From NCBI RefSeq assembly GCF_012489685.1, contig NC_080046.1, positions 43,859,176-43,923,175 on the forward strand: a DNA stretch of 64,000 bases, given 5' to 3'. This DNA is from Lotus japonicus (lineage: Eukaryota > Streptophyta > Magnoliopsida > Fabales > Fabaceae). Positions 1 to 12,503 of the stretch are shown one piece after another; position 1 is the first letter of the stretch, and the number at the start of each line of letters is the position of its first letter. The position numbers and the translations under genes are program-made. A model generated the notes under the pieces. The model did no database searches. It was not told where the DNA came from and worked only from the letters and a program-made list of their open reading frames with translations.

Positions 1-484
1 GGATTTTCAACTTTGGTATCCCTCTAACTACTTCCTCAGCAACAATTCTTTTCATACTCTTAAGATTCAGATGACCTAACTTTTGGTGCCAAATTCTAAC
101 TTCATCTTCTTTAGACATCAAACATCGAGCAAACAAAGATGTTGTTTCAGAGGTCCACATGTAGCAGTTGTCCTTTGATCTAGCTCCTCTCATTAGCACA
201 TCCTTGTTCTTATTTTTGACAACACACCCAGACTGTTTGAACACCACCTTCAAGCCTTGGTCACAAAGTTGACTTATGCTGATCAAGTTTGCAGTTAACC
301 CTTCAACTAGCAAAACATCATCAAGGTTTGGAGATCCTGTGTCAGACAATTTTCCAATTCCTCTGATCTTTCCTTTGGCTCCATCACCAAAAGTAACAAA
401 GCTCTTAGCATGTGGTTTCATTTTCTCAAGATAACTCTTCACTCCTGTCATATGTCTGGAACACCCACTATCGAAGTACCAGTC
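1..484 (-). pseudogene. Copia pol fragment: protease and GAG-pre-integrase region
   Basis: This is the continuation of the gag frame that ends at 485. Read on the minus strand it stays open to the window edge. Just after the stop it shows the retropepsin active-site context WYFDSGCSRHMTG (catalytic D-S-G), and further on the GAG-pre-integrase signature IWHQKLGHLNLKSM. The integrase, reverse transcriptase and RNase H parts lie outside the window to the left. An in-frame TAA at 485-487 separates it from gag, so the polyprotein cannot be made without readthrough. The family call is firm; the rest of the element is not visible. Confidence 0.85.
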
Positions 485-2182
485 TTATTTTGATGATGCA
501 CGCAGAGAGGTGTGAGCAATGAGAGCAGTAGCATTAACCTTAGGCTTCCACTTTCTTTTGCCTGGACTTTTCTTTTCATTCTCTCGTGATACATCTTGAA
601 GTATAGGATATCCATACAGCTTGAAGCAATATGGTCTAATGTGACCAAATCTGCCACAGTAATGACATCTCCAAGTTGAATTTTGATAGTTCCTGACTTG
701 AGCATACGAATGTGTAACCGATTGCTGGGGCCTGTGGTTCCACATTTTAACATTTGATTGCCTTCCAATCTGCACATGTTCCTTGGTCATGTTCTGGCTT
801 GCCTTGTTAACAGCACGATAATCAAATCCTATCCCAGTCTTATCACCTGCACTTTTTCCAACATCAAGAATTTCATCCAGAATATCAGTGCTTTTGCTCA
901 TCATGCGAATGGACTTGGTCATTCCTTCCATTTTTGAGTTCAATAAGGCAACTTCTTCAGTTAGCTTCTTCTTCTCAGCTTGAAGGTCAAGGACTTGCTT
1001 CTTTTGTTGCTGACCGTAGATACATGCTTCTTTCCACTTAGTGTAGAGAAGTTTATAGGCTTCAGCAAGTTCCTCATCAGAGATTTCCTTGTCACTGTCC
1101 CCATCATCTGAATCACATCTAACCATGAATGATGTTACTTTGTTTGCTGTTACATCTTCACCTTCAGTATCAGATTCATCATCAGACCAAGTGGTGACCA
1201 TTCCTTTCTTCTGTTTCTTTAAGTATGTGGCACATTCAGCCCTGATGTGGCCAAAACCCTCACATTCATGACATTGAACCCCTCGGCCATTCCCTGCCTT
1301 GTCTTCATCTTTCATTTTTCTTTGAAATTGCTGATTCTTGAAGTTGTCAGGTCGTTTGTCTTGCACATTTGGCCTTGATCGCTTATCCAGCCTCTTCAAA
1401 ACCTTGTTAAATTTTCTTCCCATAAAAGCTATGGCTTCTGATATGCTTTCATTAGTTTCATTGTCAGACATATCATCATCTAAATCTGTGCTTGAGACAA
1501 GAGCAATGCTTTTATTTCTTTTCTCAGGTCTATCATTCTGAGTCATTTCAAAAGTCATCAAAGATCCAATAAGCTCATCCACCTTGATACTGCTTATGTC
1601 TTGAGCTTCTTCAATAGCAGTTACTTTCATGTCGAACTTCTTAGGAAGAGATCTGAGAATCTTTCTCACAAGCTTCTCCTCTGACATTTGTTCCCCTAAA
1701 GCGAATGAGGAGTTTGCCATATCACGCAGTCTCATATGAAAATCAGAAATGGTCTCATCTTCCTTCATCTTTAAGTTCTCAAACTGAGTTGTTAGAATTT
1801 GAAGCCTCGACATTCTAACTCTGGAAGTCCCCTCATGAGCAGTCTTGAGAATCTCCCAAGCATCCTTTGCCACAGTGCAAGTGTTAATCAATCGGAACAT
1901 ATTTTTATCCACTCCATTGAATATAGCATTCAGCGCTTTAGAGTTGCCCAACGCCTCCTCATCCTCTTCTTTATTCCATTCATCCTCGGGTTTCAACTCA
2001 CCAACAGATGACCCTTCCTTGGGTATATTAACCGGATGTTTCCAACCTTTGACAATAGCCTTCCAGGTCTTGCTGTCAATTGATTTAAGAAACGCAATCA
2101 TACGCGCCTTCCAGTAGTCGTAGTTGGTGCCATCCAGAATAGGTGGTCTATTCACAGAACCACCTTCCTTTGAGTTGTCCAC
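485..2182 (-). pseudogene. Copia (SIRE-like) gag
   Basis: The frame codes for about 565 residues of Copia Gag, the particle protein that packages retrotransposon RNA in the cytoplasm. Visible parts are an N-terminal DUF4219/UBN2-type region (VNRPPILDGTNYDYWKARM), a helical middle, and two CCHC zinc knuckles, CHECEGFGHIRAEC and CHYCGRFGHIRPYC, each C-x2-C-x4-H-x4-C. The open frame begins with a GTG, and no in-frame ATG lies between it and the primer-binding site; an upstream in-frame TGA precedes it, so the native start has probably been lost. The 3' end is a premature TAA directly before the protease. With these two lesions the copy is probably non-autonomous. Confidence 0.85.
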
Positions 2183-2233
2183 TGGAACCGAATCAGTCTT
2201 CCCTGGAGCTCACCCAACCAGAACAGGGTGCCT

Positions 2234-2245
2234 GCTCTGATGCCA
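2234..2245 (-). other. Copia primer-binding site
   Basis: On the minus strand the sequence TGGCATCAGAGC lies just inside the LTR end. It differs by one base from the complement of the 3' end of initiator tRNA-Met (TGGTATCAGAGC), the usual Copia primer. It fixes the element's orientation and the inner LTR boundary at about 2248. Confidence 0.75.
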
Positions 2246-2247
2246 AT

Positions 2248-3126
2248 TGAAATTCGTATTCACCCAGGACAGATGTGATACACAATGTTGCAACAATGTG
2301 TAGCACAACAAAACACAATCAGAGTATTAAAAATAAACAAACATTTAAAACACAAGGAGTTGTTAACCCAGTTCGGTGAACATCACCTACGTCTGGAGGA
2401 TACCAATCCAGGAGTCAATTCACTATCAAATAATAGTTCTCAGGTCACATCAAAGTCCCTCCTATAACTAAGTACTCCCCCTTAGTATAGAGCCTATTTT
2501 ATGTTTACCACTATTACACAAGTGAATCAAGCTTAGCCCTTCTCCTCTAAGCTATGAGAAAACTTTCTCTAACTCCTAATGATCACTGCCACAGCAATCA
2601 AGACATGTTTATCAATAAACAAGTTTGATGAGATTACAACTCAACTAAACAAATCAACTTAGTACTTTGATGGACTTAAGCACTAAGTTGGTACAAAACT
2701 CACAAGAGGACTCACAAACAAAAACCCTAAGATCAGTATATATCTCGCTGAATCCGTGTGCAGCTAGGGTTTATAAGTTCCTTTATATAGACGTTCATGT
2801 GAGGCTTGGATCTTCAATGGGCTGAACGTCATAGAGTCCACTAACACACTTCTGGAAAGAATCTTCAAGGAATCAAATCTTACCAGAATAAAATAACATA
2901 ACCAAGTAAAACAGAATTCAAACTTTGAGATAGACTTGGTTCACACGTTATCAATCTTGTTACTTCAGCCAAGATTAAAACAAACACGCCTTCAGAAGAT
3001 AAAACGCACAGCATAGAATAAATCTTCTGAATCCTCATACAATCAGCAACCTCACAACAAACTTGACTTTAACGACTGAACCAACAACATATGTAATTCC
3101 ACCATGTTGCTCCAGATGTTGGAACA
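2248..3126 (-). mobile_element. 5' LTR of the Copia element
   Basis: The LTR reads minus. Its inner end ...TTTCA at 2248 abuts the primer-binding site, and its outer end is best placed at 3126, where the minus strand begins TGTTCCAACATC. The outer end is an inference from the TG...CA rule; the 3' LTR lies outside the window, so it cannot be confirmed by pairing. There is no convincing ORF. Confidence 0.55.
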
Positions 3127-3132
3127 TATGGT

Positions 3133-4371
3133 TGCACATCATGGTTTGAGCAAAATGCAGCCAATCAAAAGAACTACAGGTAGAAAGGGGGGGTTTGAAT
3201 AACGTTTTCAAATAAAAACTTCCACCTTAAAGATTTTAACAAATCTTTCGAGACTGAAGTGCTAAAGATAAGAGATAGAAAAGCACACAAGGATTTTTAT
3301 CCTGGTTCACTTGATAAATCCCTCAAGCTAATCCAGTCCACCCGCCAAGGTGATTTCTTCCTTCTTAGAATGAAGGCAATCCACTAATCAGGTAAAGTGT
3401 TACAACTGCACTTGAAACCTACAAGTGACTAACAATTACACTGACTTAGCTCACACTAAGATTCACTCTCTTAGTCTTCTCTAGGATCCGATCAACCTTG
3501 ATCTCCTAAAGGTAACTAAACAAACTGTTTAACAAAGAATGTTTACAAGAGATTTGCTTCTGAAAAGCTAATAGTAAACACAATGAATTCAGATGAAAGA
3601 ATGCTTGAAGATTTTTGAATATAGCTTGCGCGTGTGTGTAATTCTTCCAACCGCATCTTTCAAACTTCAGCCTCTATTTATACTCCAAGGATTAGGGTTT
3701 GAACGCTACATGGAAATGCTACCGTTGGAGGGCAGTTCTGGAAATTCCAGCTTTTGCTGTGGCTGAGAACGTTAGGTAGGTCGTCAAGATAGTACATATG
3801 CTTTTGTACTTGGATAATGACTTGACCTTTAAACCTAGGAGACTTCTGATCAGGGGAATGCTTCATGTTGGAACTTGTGAAGCCGGTTGATCAGAGTCAG
3901 AGGGACAGCACAGATCCTCTGACCGTTGTATCTTCTGATTCTGAACTCAGAGGGAAGTACATGGTCTTCAGAGTTTCTTGCTTCTGGACATCAGAGTTTC
4001 CACTATTCAGCTTCTGGATCTTCAGAGTCTTCTACACCATCAGAACATCTGAACCTTCAGAGTTTCTTGGTTGTCAGAACTTCTGGATCTTCAGAACTTC
4101 TAGTGACTGAGTCCATATCAGAGCTTTTATAACTTCAGATCTTCTGAAGCATTTCTATTGTTCATAGTGAACATAGATGTTGCGAAAGCGTTGCTTGGGT
4201 CACTCTTTATGCACAGTGCTTCTGATTTGTGTGAGATTGAATTGAGGTCAGAGCCTGTAAATAGCACACTCAGAAAAACACGTTAGAGTACCATAATTGT
4301 TCATACTCAAATGTTAACTTGTAATCATCAAAACATAGAGTTGTACTACTCGATCAAAACTTGATCTTACA
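3133..4371 (-). mobile_element. SIRE/Maximus-type Copia LTR, probably solo
   Basis: The run of G at about 3185, the conserved block around 3290-3375 and the reiterated 'cttcagagt'/'ttctggatcttcag' motifs at 3880-4150 are characteristic of long legume SIRE/Maximus LTRs. The minus-strand start TGTAAGATCAAG is clear at 4371. The inner end is uncertain: a TG at 3133 preceded by atggt would nearly match ttggt after 4371 as a 5-bp target duplication (one mismatch). No internal region is attached on either side, so I read it as a solo LTR. Confidence 0.55.
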
Positions 4372-5441
4372 TTGGTGTTTAAAATCCTTATTTTGGTGAA
4401 TGGTGAGAATGATAACTTAGGTTTTTGCCTCTCTTTAGTTATCTATTTATACTAAACCACCAAGTCTTCACAAAAGATCAAAACTTAACCTAATAGCCCC
4501 CCCTTGGTCGTCCAACATGCCCTAGTAAGATAGGTTTTTCAAACATTTTCCTTATCTAATCACATCTTATTAGTTTTAAACAATATCTCCTTCATCTCTC
4601 TTCAAAATAAATCACTTTGAATAAAGCTAGAGCAAATCCTTTATTAGAGAATCAAATATTTTCATCAAGGTTTTCAAAACAACCCCAAACCTTTAAAATT
4701 TAAAGATAAAATTCGGAATAAAACAAACCTTGCAGCAAATCGTGAAAAACAGGACAGCTTGACTTCTGCTCACTAAAACGTGAATAACTCGAGCTACATA
4801 GGTCGGAATGACATGAAGTCAAAGGGAGTTGCTTCATATTAGGTTGTTAAAACCACTCTAAAAATCATTCAAATCACGTAATATTCTCAAAACAAACTTA
4901 ATCTTTTTTTTATTTGAAAACAAAATCTTTCTTCACAGGTTGTTGTAACAATAAAAAACAAATCCAAATTTAATCTTTTCATTCTCTAATCAATTCTAAT
5001 CATAATCAAATCTCCTTAACCTCAAATTAAAACTGAACAGAATATGATTAATTAATTAATTCACCACTAATTCTATTATTCTAAAAGTAATAAAATCTCC
5101 TCACACACTTCTCATTTCACGCAATACTTATTAACTACGCAAAACTCTCCTGATTAATAATCAGAAATCACATCTCAGGGTAAATATACCCAAATAACAG
5201 AAATTGCATAGAATCAACCAAATCAGATGGAGTAAAAACAGTAACTGTAATTATTGAAAATTCACTAAATATTATTTATCATAAATAATATTCACACACA
5301 AGCAGAACAATAACTGTAGAAATACTAAAATCACACAAATAAACAAAATAACATATAACAGTAACTCTGCTGTTACAGTATAACCAAAATCTCATAGTAC
5401 TTATTAAAATGATAAATGCATCTCAAAACAGGGTCTTACAA
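4372..5441 (-). mobile_element. Chromovirus-like LTR or LTR fragment
   Basis: The right edge at 5441 reads on the minus strand TGTAAGACCCTG, the typical start of Ty3/gypsy chromovirus LTRs in legumes. The block at 4750-4860 resembles the internal motif of the same LTR class (ataactcgagctaca). There is no open frame. The left edge is not defined and could run into the neighbouring LTR. Confidence 0.4.
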
Positions 5442-5946
5442 AGCGGGTGCTCTTATTTGGTCCTTCAAGCTTGCGGTTGATCTTGGCCTTCGAAGGGTGG
5501 TGGCGGAAACAGATTGCCTAGCTCTATTTCAGATGTGGAAGAAGAAAGGTGAGGCTCGTGCTATGTTTTACAATCATCAACAAGAGTTTACTTCAACTAA
5601 TAATAGTCAACCAACAATTATAAATGATAATGTCGAGCAGTCATGAAGGTTTTAGACAAAACATAACCTACAAATAAGAGTCACAACTTATTTAATTTGG
5701 GTTCAAAATCCCAACCCAACCCGCCAAAAAAGGTGACCAAACGGGCTGACCCAGCGGCCAAGCCCATTTTTCCACCCCTAGTAGGAGTAATAATGTAGCA
5801 GACTTTCTAGCTCGCAATGCTTTTGATTTTGGTCATCGTGTTTGGGTGGAGGATTTCCACCAGACGTTATGGAGTTTGTAACTCGTGACTTATTGCCCTC
5901 TGGGTCTATGTTTTAGTCTATAATATGAGCGGTTTCAAAAAAAATG
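5442..5946 (+). pseudogene. LINE RNase H tail, interrupted
   Basis: This is the end of an L1-type LINE ORF2. The first part encodes an RVT_3 RNase H segment (KLAVDLGLRRVVAETDCLAL) and the last part, 5784-5880, encodes its usual end, NNVADFLARNAFDFG, followed by a stop, a short 3' UTR and a small poly-A at about 5936. The two parts are separated by an unrelated insert at roughly 5568-5783. The frame is dead. Confidence 0.65.
5568..5783. mobile_element. Short insertion inside the LINE tail
   Basis: About 216 bases split the RNase H reading between its DxLALFQMW part and its NVADFLAR part. The right end (gcccatttttccacccct) is of a kind common at ends of small non-autonomous DNA elements in legumes. 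No clear inverted repeat or target duplication was found, so the class is open. Confidence 0.35.
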
Positions 5947-7277
5947 TCACATAGGACAGATTGTTACATTCATCTTTCATTTAACTAAATAAAAAAATAT
6001 TTTCTGATGTGGCGGAAAACAATTAAGATTTTGTGTAAAACAAATTACACTAACGGTAATATTTACCCTTTTATTTTCTCTTATGACTTAATTGTAACTC
6101 GTAAGTAGTAGGTAGCGGTAGCCCAAGAGATTTTCCTATCGCATTACAACCGGGTTACTACAGAAACATGATGAGATTAAAATTAAATGATGTAAAATGC
6201 TTTCCAAGTCAAGGTGAGGGCAAAGTCAAATATTGCTGGTAAATTTGTAAGGTAATAGAGCATTCCCTGGTAGGTGGGAAGTAAAGTACCACTACCAACG
6301 TTAGGTTGTGTGCATGGATATTGGATCAAAAGGATTAAGGATAGATTTAAACGTGTATTTTCTTATTTTCGTGGGCCTAGTCCGCACAGCATCATATTTA
6401 GCGGGTTGATTTGGAGGGATTAAACCTAATAGCCCACATAATTTTATTTAATTTTTTAAAAAATACAACTTCTTTGTAATTTTTACTTCATAAATGATGT
6501 CAATTTATGTGCGTGCACTATTAAATTGATACCGCCAGGCTTTAAAAACTTATCTAATGTAATAATAGTTTTTATTATATTATACACACTATATATTTTG
6601 TTTCCAAATGCTCTTTTTGTTCTCTATTGGTTTAATTAATTAATTGAGTTTACTTCTACTTTGGGACTCAAAGTTAATGATACGTAAGTCATACAGTATT
6701 GATTTAATTTCTTTTTCTCCATTTAACAAAACTCAGTCCTTATAACTACAATGTCTACTTTTTTGTTCACTTTAACATAGACAAAGTTAGAAATGAAAGA
6801 CTAGCATAAAGCAAAATCACTCATATTAATGTACTAGTAAGAACTCAATATTTTATTGTGCAACCTTCAAGATTGAAGATCTTGAAATATATGAACAATT
6901 GGTTATGTGGAAGTGTTGCTAATTTGGTGTTAGCTTTCTTTTATCGTTTTTAAGTTTTTGCTCATTGCATAACTTTTTTCACTATATTGTTTAAATGGGT
7001 TAGACCGTTAAAATATGGTTTGAATTGAGACTTTTAACTCAAATGTTAAAAACTAACCAACTCAATCCACATTTTGATGGGTTAATGTCGGGCCTGCCTG
7101 ACTCAACCGCCTCGTCAACCCATATTGCCACCCTTAAGAATAAATCTAAATTGGTCCCTCAACTTTTTATAATGTTTGTTGCCGTACAATTTTTTATTTG
7201 AAATATGGGCAAATGACATCACAATGTTTACAAGGCCTATTTCTTGATAAGTTACCAGCCCATATGGTGGGTATATT
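5947..7277. other. Gene-free AT-rich stretch
   Basis: I see no coding frame with recognisable content. Around 7065-7135 there is a segment ending in 'cccatattgccaccctta', similar in style to the repeat end near 5770, so part of this stretch is probably an old transposon. The rest shows nothing I can name. Confidence 0.4.
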
Positions 7278-7879
7278 TTTTTGTCACTAGGTGGGCTTCA
7301 GCCCAAAACTAACTAACAAAGCACCTAGGGAACAAGGTCTCACACTTGTCATAAAAGAGGTGACTGGAGCAATCCGTAGGAGGTTGTTCCAAAATCTAAA
7401 GATCCTCTGTTCCTAGTTGGCCCAGATGGGCTAGGGAATCGGCAACACGATTTCCCCTCGCGCCAAGTATGCGAAATCTTGAACCGCCAATCTCTTCCTA
7501 AGAGCTCCTGGATCATATAATGATAATGGAGGCACATGAATGTTGTGGGGGACAGGGTGACTACTACCAGAGAGTCACTCTCAATCCAAAGAGGTCCCAT
7601 TTTCCTCTCCCACGCTAGTTCTAGAGCGATGAAGATAGCCCATAATTCTGCCATAAGGATCGAGGTCTTACCCAGGTTTTTAGTAAAACTCGTAATCCAA
7701 CGGCCCAAGTTAACCCTAAAGACCCCTCCACACGCAGCATTCTGACCCGTGTTAGTCAGATCAAAATTGCTCATGTGAATTTTTTCATCAGTTAGATGAG
7801 TCAAATTCAGTAATTTTTTATGAGTAAAAAAAAGGAGTGGTATCAACACTCTTTGACACTTCCTTTCCATAGAATTCAA
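7278..7879 (-). pseudogene. LINE RNase H fragment, frameshifted
   Basis: The minus strand encodes an RVT_3 RNase H domain: AACGGVFRVNLGRW, ELWAIFIALELAW and LWIESDSLVVV are visible. A one-base frameshift at about 7452 (a run of G) knocks the frame off the expected NRVADSLAHLGQ, which can be read in the next frame. The minus strand ends in a short poly-A at about 7280. It is a 5'-truncated LINE copy lying just upstream of the zinc-finger gene. Confidence 0.65.
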
Positions 7880-8208
7880 TGAACCTATCTAGATTTTAAC
7901 TTATACAAGAGATAGTATTGACAATAAGATGTGAAATTGAGTGAAATTAAAGATAAGCCATTTTATATAGTTTTTTTTTACATGTCAAGAAAGGTTAAAC
8001 AATAGAAGTCAAAGTAACAGTGAGCCAAATCTATTGGTTTACCAGGTGGCAATTTCTGATAGGCTAAACTATCGTGGTTTCCACAGTGGCTTTCTGCCGA
8101 GTCTGCGCGAGCATCTTCATTCCTCTCTCGCTGTAGTGCAAGTTTCAACTCTTCTGGTTCGGAAATGGTTCATGTTTCTTCCGAAGGAAACAAGAATCCA
8201 CAAGAAGA

Positions 8209-11200
8209 ATGAAGAAGATGTGGATTTTGCACAATCGGTTCGTTGTGTTCTGCATTGTTTGTTACCTCTGTTCTTCTCTGCAGCTTACGAGGGTTTCTTC
8301 ATCCTCACCTGCTCCACACAGTGACCATGTAATTATGTGAATACAAAGCTGTACTTTTATGCTTTTTTTTCAATTTTTTCGAATTATTGAAGATGCCCAC
8401 TTCGTAGTTTACTGAATTTAATCGTGGGCTGTTTGGATTTTATGAATCTGGATCATAATAGATTGGTGTAGTTTCAGGATTACACTAGTTTAAGGATTTT
8501 TTGTTCATTTCCTGGATAAGTCAATAGCTTAGGTGATTTTATATTTGCATAGTGAGAATTGAGAATTGCATGATGTGTGATTCTTGTTTTTTAGCTACCT
8601 CTTTATTTTGTTTACTGAAGGTTTCATATAGTTTCCATTGTCTGTTTGCATTGCATGAATTTGGATTACTATAGAATGGAAGTTCAATTGTGCGAGGACT
8701 TGGTTCGTTGTCCGGACTCCGGAGCAATCAATCAATATCTTATTGTTTGATTTTTTCTACTTGAGATTAATGAGAATTTCATGCTGTATTTCAATTCTTA
8801 TTATGGAGCTACTTCCTTTAATTTAATTATTAATCTGCATGTTTCGCAATGGATCACCACGCACGACTAATAACGTTTTAAATCATTTCTGTGTGCCAAT
8901 TATTTGGAATCATCTATAGCTAAGCGAGTTCCTGGTTTTGTTTTGTTTATTTTTGTTCCAAACTGATGCATGTTTTGTCTCAAATTTTCATGACACTGTA
9001 AAATTAAACTTTCTGTTGTTTCTTGTTACAGGATCATATAAATTCAGATGTTGGAAGGTAAGTCAGCTTTGCACTAGGTGAACATCATTTTTAGCTTACA
9101 TTTCAATGTTTCTTCACTTCCCAGTGGTCCTATTTTCATTATATATAACTTAAATGGTGTGCCTCTCTTGCATGATACACCCCCATTATTTATTTCATGT
9201 TTAGTTCTTTTTTTTTCCCCTTCTTTCACTTTATTTTTTTTCAGCTCTATGTGCCTTTCTCGCTTCTTGTTTCTAGGAATTGTTCTGGCTAATATATAAT
9301 GTCACTGTTCAGAACACTGCAGCAGGAGCAAGATGGTAATCATCAAATACATTGCTCAAGAGAAAGGAGTAGAGTAGCTTGGAAAATCATTCAAGAGGTA
9401 CCGGAATATAACCAAATAAGTGTCTCTCTTGATTCTACTATGTCACCTACTTGCATCAATATTATATAACTGATAGTGTGCCTTCTCTTGATAAATGATT
9501 CTTGCTGCAGTATTTGATGCCTTTCGTGGAGAAAGAAAAATATCATATCTCAAAAAGGTGTAGGCTTCACCCTGATAATGATATATACAGAGATCAGGAA
9601 GACCATAAGTCTCATATAGATATAAATGAATGGCAGTGTGGGTTCTGTAAGAAAAGTTTCTATGAAGAGAAACATCTTGATCAGCATTTCGACAACAGAC
9701 ACTCCAATTTACTTAATTCGGTATTATGCTTCTTTTCAATACAATTATTGGTTTTTTCTTTCATTGATGGAAAAATGTCTATTATATAGGAAATAAAAGT
9801 GGACAACATATTGTTTAAAAGGTACAAGTTGGAGTAGATGATATAGTAAGAATTCTGTGAGTTACAACATAGCTAGTTTATGTGAGCCCACAGCCCAAAA
9901 TTACTAAAGTTTATATAAGGAGACATGCTAAAGTTTATGCGAGGAGGCATAACAGCATGAATACTTGATGCACATGATCAGGCTGTGAGGCGTGGTTCTG
10001 ATTACTAACTGCCGAGTTGGCAGTTGCAGTGAGGAGTGTGTGTGGGGTGGTAAGTGAGAGAGAGTATAAGCATGGGAAGTGAGCTGAGGCTGAGATAGGT
10101 TGGAAAATGGAATCGGAACATTAGTAGAGTTTAGGCCTCTTGAAGTGCCTTAGAGATCCTTTCTGCTCTAATAATGTAAATAGTTCTATACTCAGGACTT
10201 GAACTTCTTAATAAGGTCTGATACCGTATAATACAATACATTTCTTCTCTGTTTTCTTGCTAACTTTCTAGTACCTATCATTATTGAATATCGTATTCTG
10301 TGACATCATTGTCGTCATTTCATGAGGAATGTGGGGTTGTAAGAAGTGCTGCCTATGCTCCATTGCTGCTAAATATTTCTTTGAGAAGGTACAGCTGGAC
10401 AAGCTGTGGAAGATGCTTGTCTCAGGCTTGTTTGAGTTATAGCGGTGGCCAAGAATGACATTTAAAAACATACTTAATTTATAGCATGGACAAAATAAAA
10501 TGCGGAAGCAAGTTTGTGAGAGGGTGCTTTGATTTGGGTGGTGCTTTGATCTTTTATCTTAGAAGCCCTATAGGAAATTTAGGAAAATATACTTGTTGGA
10601 GTGATTTGGGTGGTGCTTTGATCTTTTATCTTCCCTAAACATAGCTGATAGTTGACAGTATAGGATATTTTATGGCACTTCTATATTGCACTAAGACATT
10701 AAAGTTAACTTTCATAATTTTCAAATTATTTACTGAAATATAAGAATTTTGGTAGCTTTCTCTGCTCAGTCTGTCATGCCGTTGCATTAATAACTGAAAT
10801 GAGATACTTGTGCTCAATCCAGAGTGAAAGCCGGTGCTTAGCCGACGTATGTGGTGCACTGCACTGTGACCTTGAAATAAATTCTGGGTCAAAAAAATCA
10901 AAGTGCAACCCTGCTGCCGCTGCAAGAAATAAACATCTGTGTGAGGTGTGCTTTTAATATATCTATTCATTTTGTTTTGACCAAAATAATTTTCTGTTCT
11001 AATTTAGCTCTTTTTTATAGAGCTTAGCTGATAGTTGTTTTCCAGTTAATGAGGGCCCCGCAGCAAGCCGGCTTCATGGTATACAATATTCTTCTTCATT
11101 CTTGCAAAAGATTGTGCATTTATGGTAGATTCTGGTACTGTTTTCTTACATTAACAATTTTACAGAATTCTTTTTGCACCAATTCTGTGATGCACACAGC

Positions 11201-11906
11201 TGTACTCCAAGTGGGAAACCTTTCTCCAGAGGGCGCAGGGTAATTTGACTGAAACCTCTGTTTCAATTGTTTTTTTCGTCCATCATTTTTTAGTTTTGTG
11301 TTCGCTTTTATCAGTGTTTATGATAGTTGTACAACTTCTACATGTAAATTTGTTTTGAGCTATATTCAATTTCCAGAAATCTTTATTTGTGGTTAAAGAT
11401 TCAGAAGTCCTGAGAACTGAAATTTGGTAAATTATATAGCTAATGGGAAAGTAAATTTGCAAAAATTCCACTTTCTTCTTATAAGGGAACTTAGGATATA
11501 GTACTCTCACAGAAAGACTCAGAGAAGAGAATAAAGGCCAGCGTGATTTATGGAAGTTTATAATGGAAGTGTATATGTTGTAGAGCTACTGCTATTACAT
11601 GCTGACCTGTGAGGCTTATATTAGGAGAATTTTTCACTAACTGTTTTTTTTATGTGTGCAGAAGAGGACAAATGTGTTCTACATCGTGGCCTCCATTTTT
11701 CTTGTGGTGCTGCTGCTACTTTACTATCTCTACATTTACTTGTATCAAAGGTATTTATTTCAAAACTTCACGAAAAGACCATACATTAAGGAAGCCTTGC
11801 AATGGCTCAAATAACGTTTGGACTTTCATATTACAGAGGAATGAAAAGGGAAACTCAAGTGCTGAAGCGTATCTCACAAGCCAGCAGGAAGAAAAAGCCA
11901 TCTTAA
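8209..11906 (+). CDS. C2H2-like zinc-finger membrane protein, nine exons
   Basis: Exons are 8209-8328, 9032-9057, 9313-9397, 9511-9720, 10823-10945, 11021-11078, 11166-11239, 11662-11750 and 11837-11906. All junctions are GT-AG and the phases agree, giving 284 residues. The start is the ATG giving MKKMWILHNRF, which leads straight into a hydrophobic signal peptide (about 10-25). A C2H2 finger, C-x2-C-x12-H-x4-H, lies at about 118-141 (WQCGFCKKSF). It is followed by a Cys-rich region with CLADVCGALHCDL and FLHQFCDAHSC. One membrane span is at about 237-258, followed by a basic tail ending K-K-P-S, a KKXX-type ER retrieval signal. The architecture resembles a conserved plant family (At5g63280-like, from memory). 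I infer an ER type I membrane protein with a lumenal finger; its biochemical role is unknown to me. Confidence 0.87.
9857..10280. mobile_element. Possible solo LTR in intron 4 of the zinc-finger gene
   Basis: The stretch begins TGTGAG and ends ...CCTATCA. It carries LTR-like features, such as a run into 'ataatacaatacatttcttctctg' near the right end, and it makes the intron unusually long. I found no target duplication and no partner LTR, so this is a weak call. Confidence 0.3.
10529..10632. repeat. Short direct repeat
   Basis: A segment of about 31 bases beginning tgatttgggtggtgctttga occurs at 10529 and again at 10601, about 72 bases apart, within intron 4. Confidence 0.8.
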
Positions 11907-12503
11907 TTGATGCTGATGGATATTTCCCTACAGAAGTTCTCAGCCTAGTTTTTTCAGAAAGTAAAAGGGGTTGCTAATGGATACACCGTACTGCACTTGA
12001 AATCCACTCTACGCCATTCTGCTATTTGCAAGTGGAAGTATGAGGAAGAAAGTGGTCGCGGACTTCAAATGAAGTGTATCTGATTTGCTAATTTGTCAGC
12101 CAATTTCTTTGTAAACACAAAGGAAGTTGCTGCATGACTGAATCCACCTTGGTTGGGTATTTGCATTTTATTGTGGATGACATCACTAACAAGAGAAATT
12201 ACATGAACCTTTGCATTGTATTTTCTTAATTTGTGTACTAGCTTGATTTGGATTGATTTGTAAACCTTTTCATATCATACATCATACATGTGTACATTAC
12301 ACACGTACAGTAATCTGCTCAAAAAGGTTTTTGAGGATTTCCTTGCTATTTTATAAGTCATCATGGCTGGGTGGGTAGGGGGAATACTCTCATTTTATCC
12401 TTCATTTCAGAAATTAAAAAACAATAATGAATGTGACAAAAAACAAGTAAAAACAAAAATCTGAATGAAGCTAACAAACTTCAACTTTATTATGAGCTCA
12501 CAG

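Noticed and set aside
8034..8324. 96-residue frame overlapping the zinc-finger first exon
   Set aside because: The exon is read in another frame, which joins cleanly to eight further exons with family motifs.
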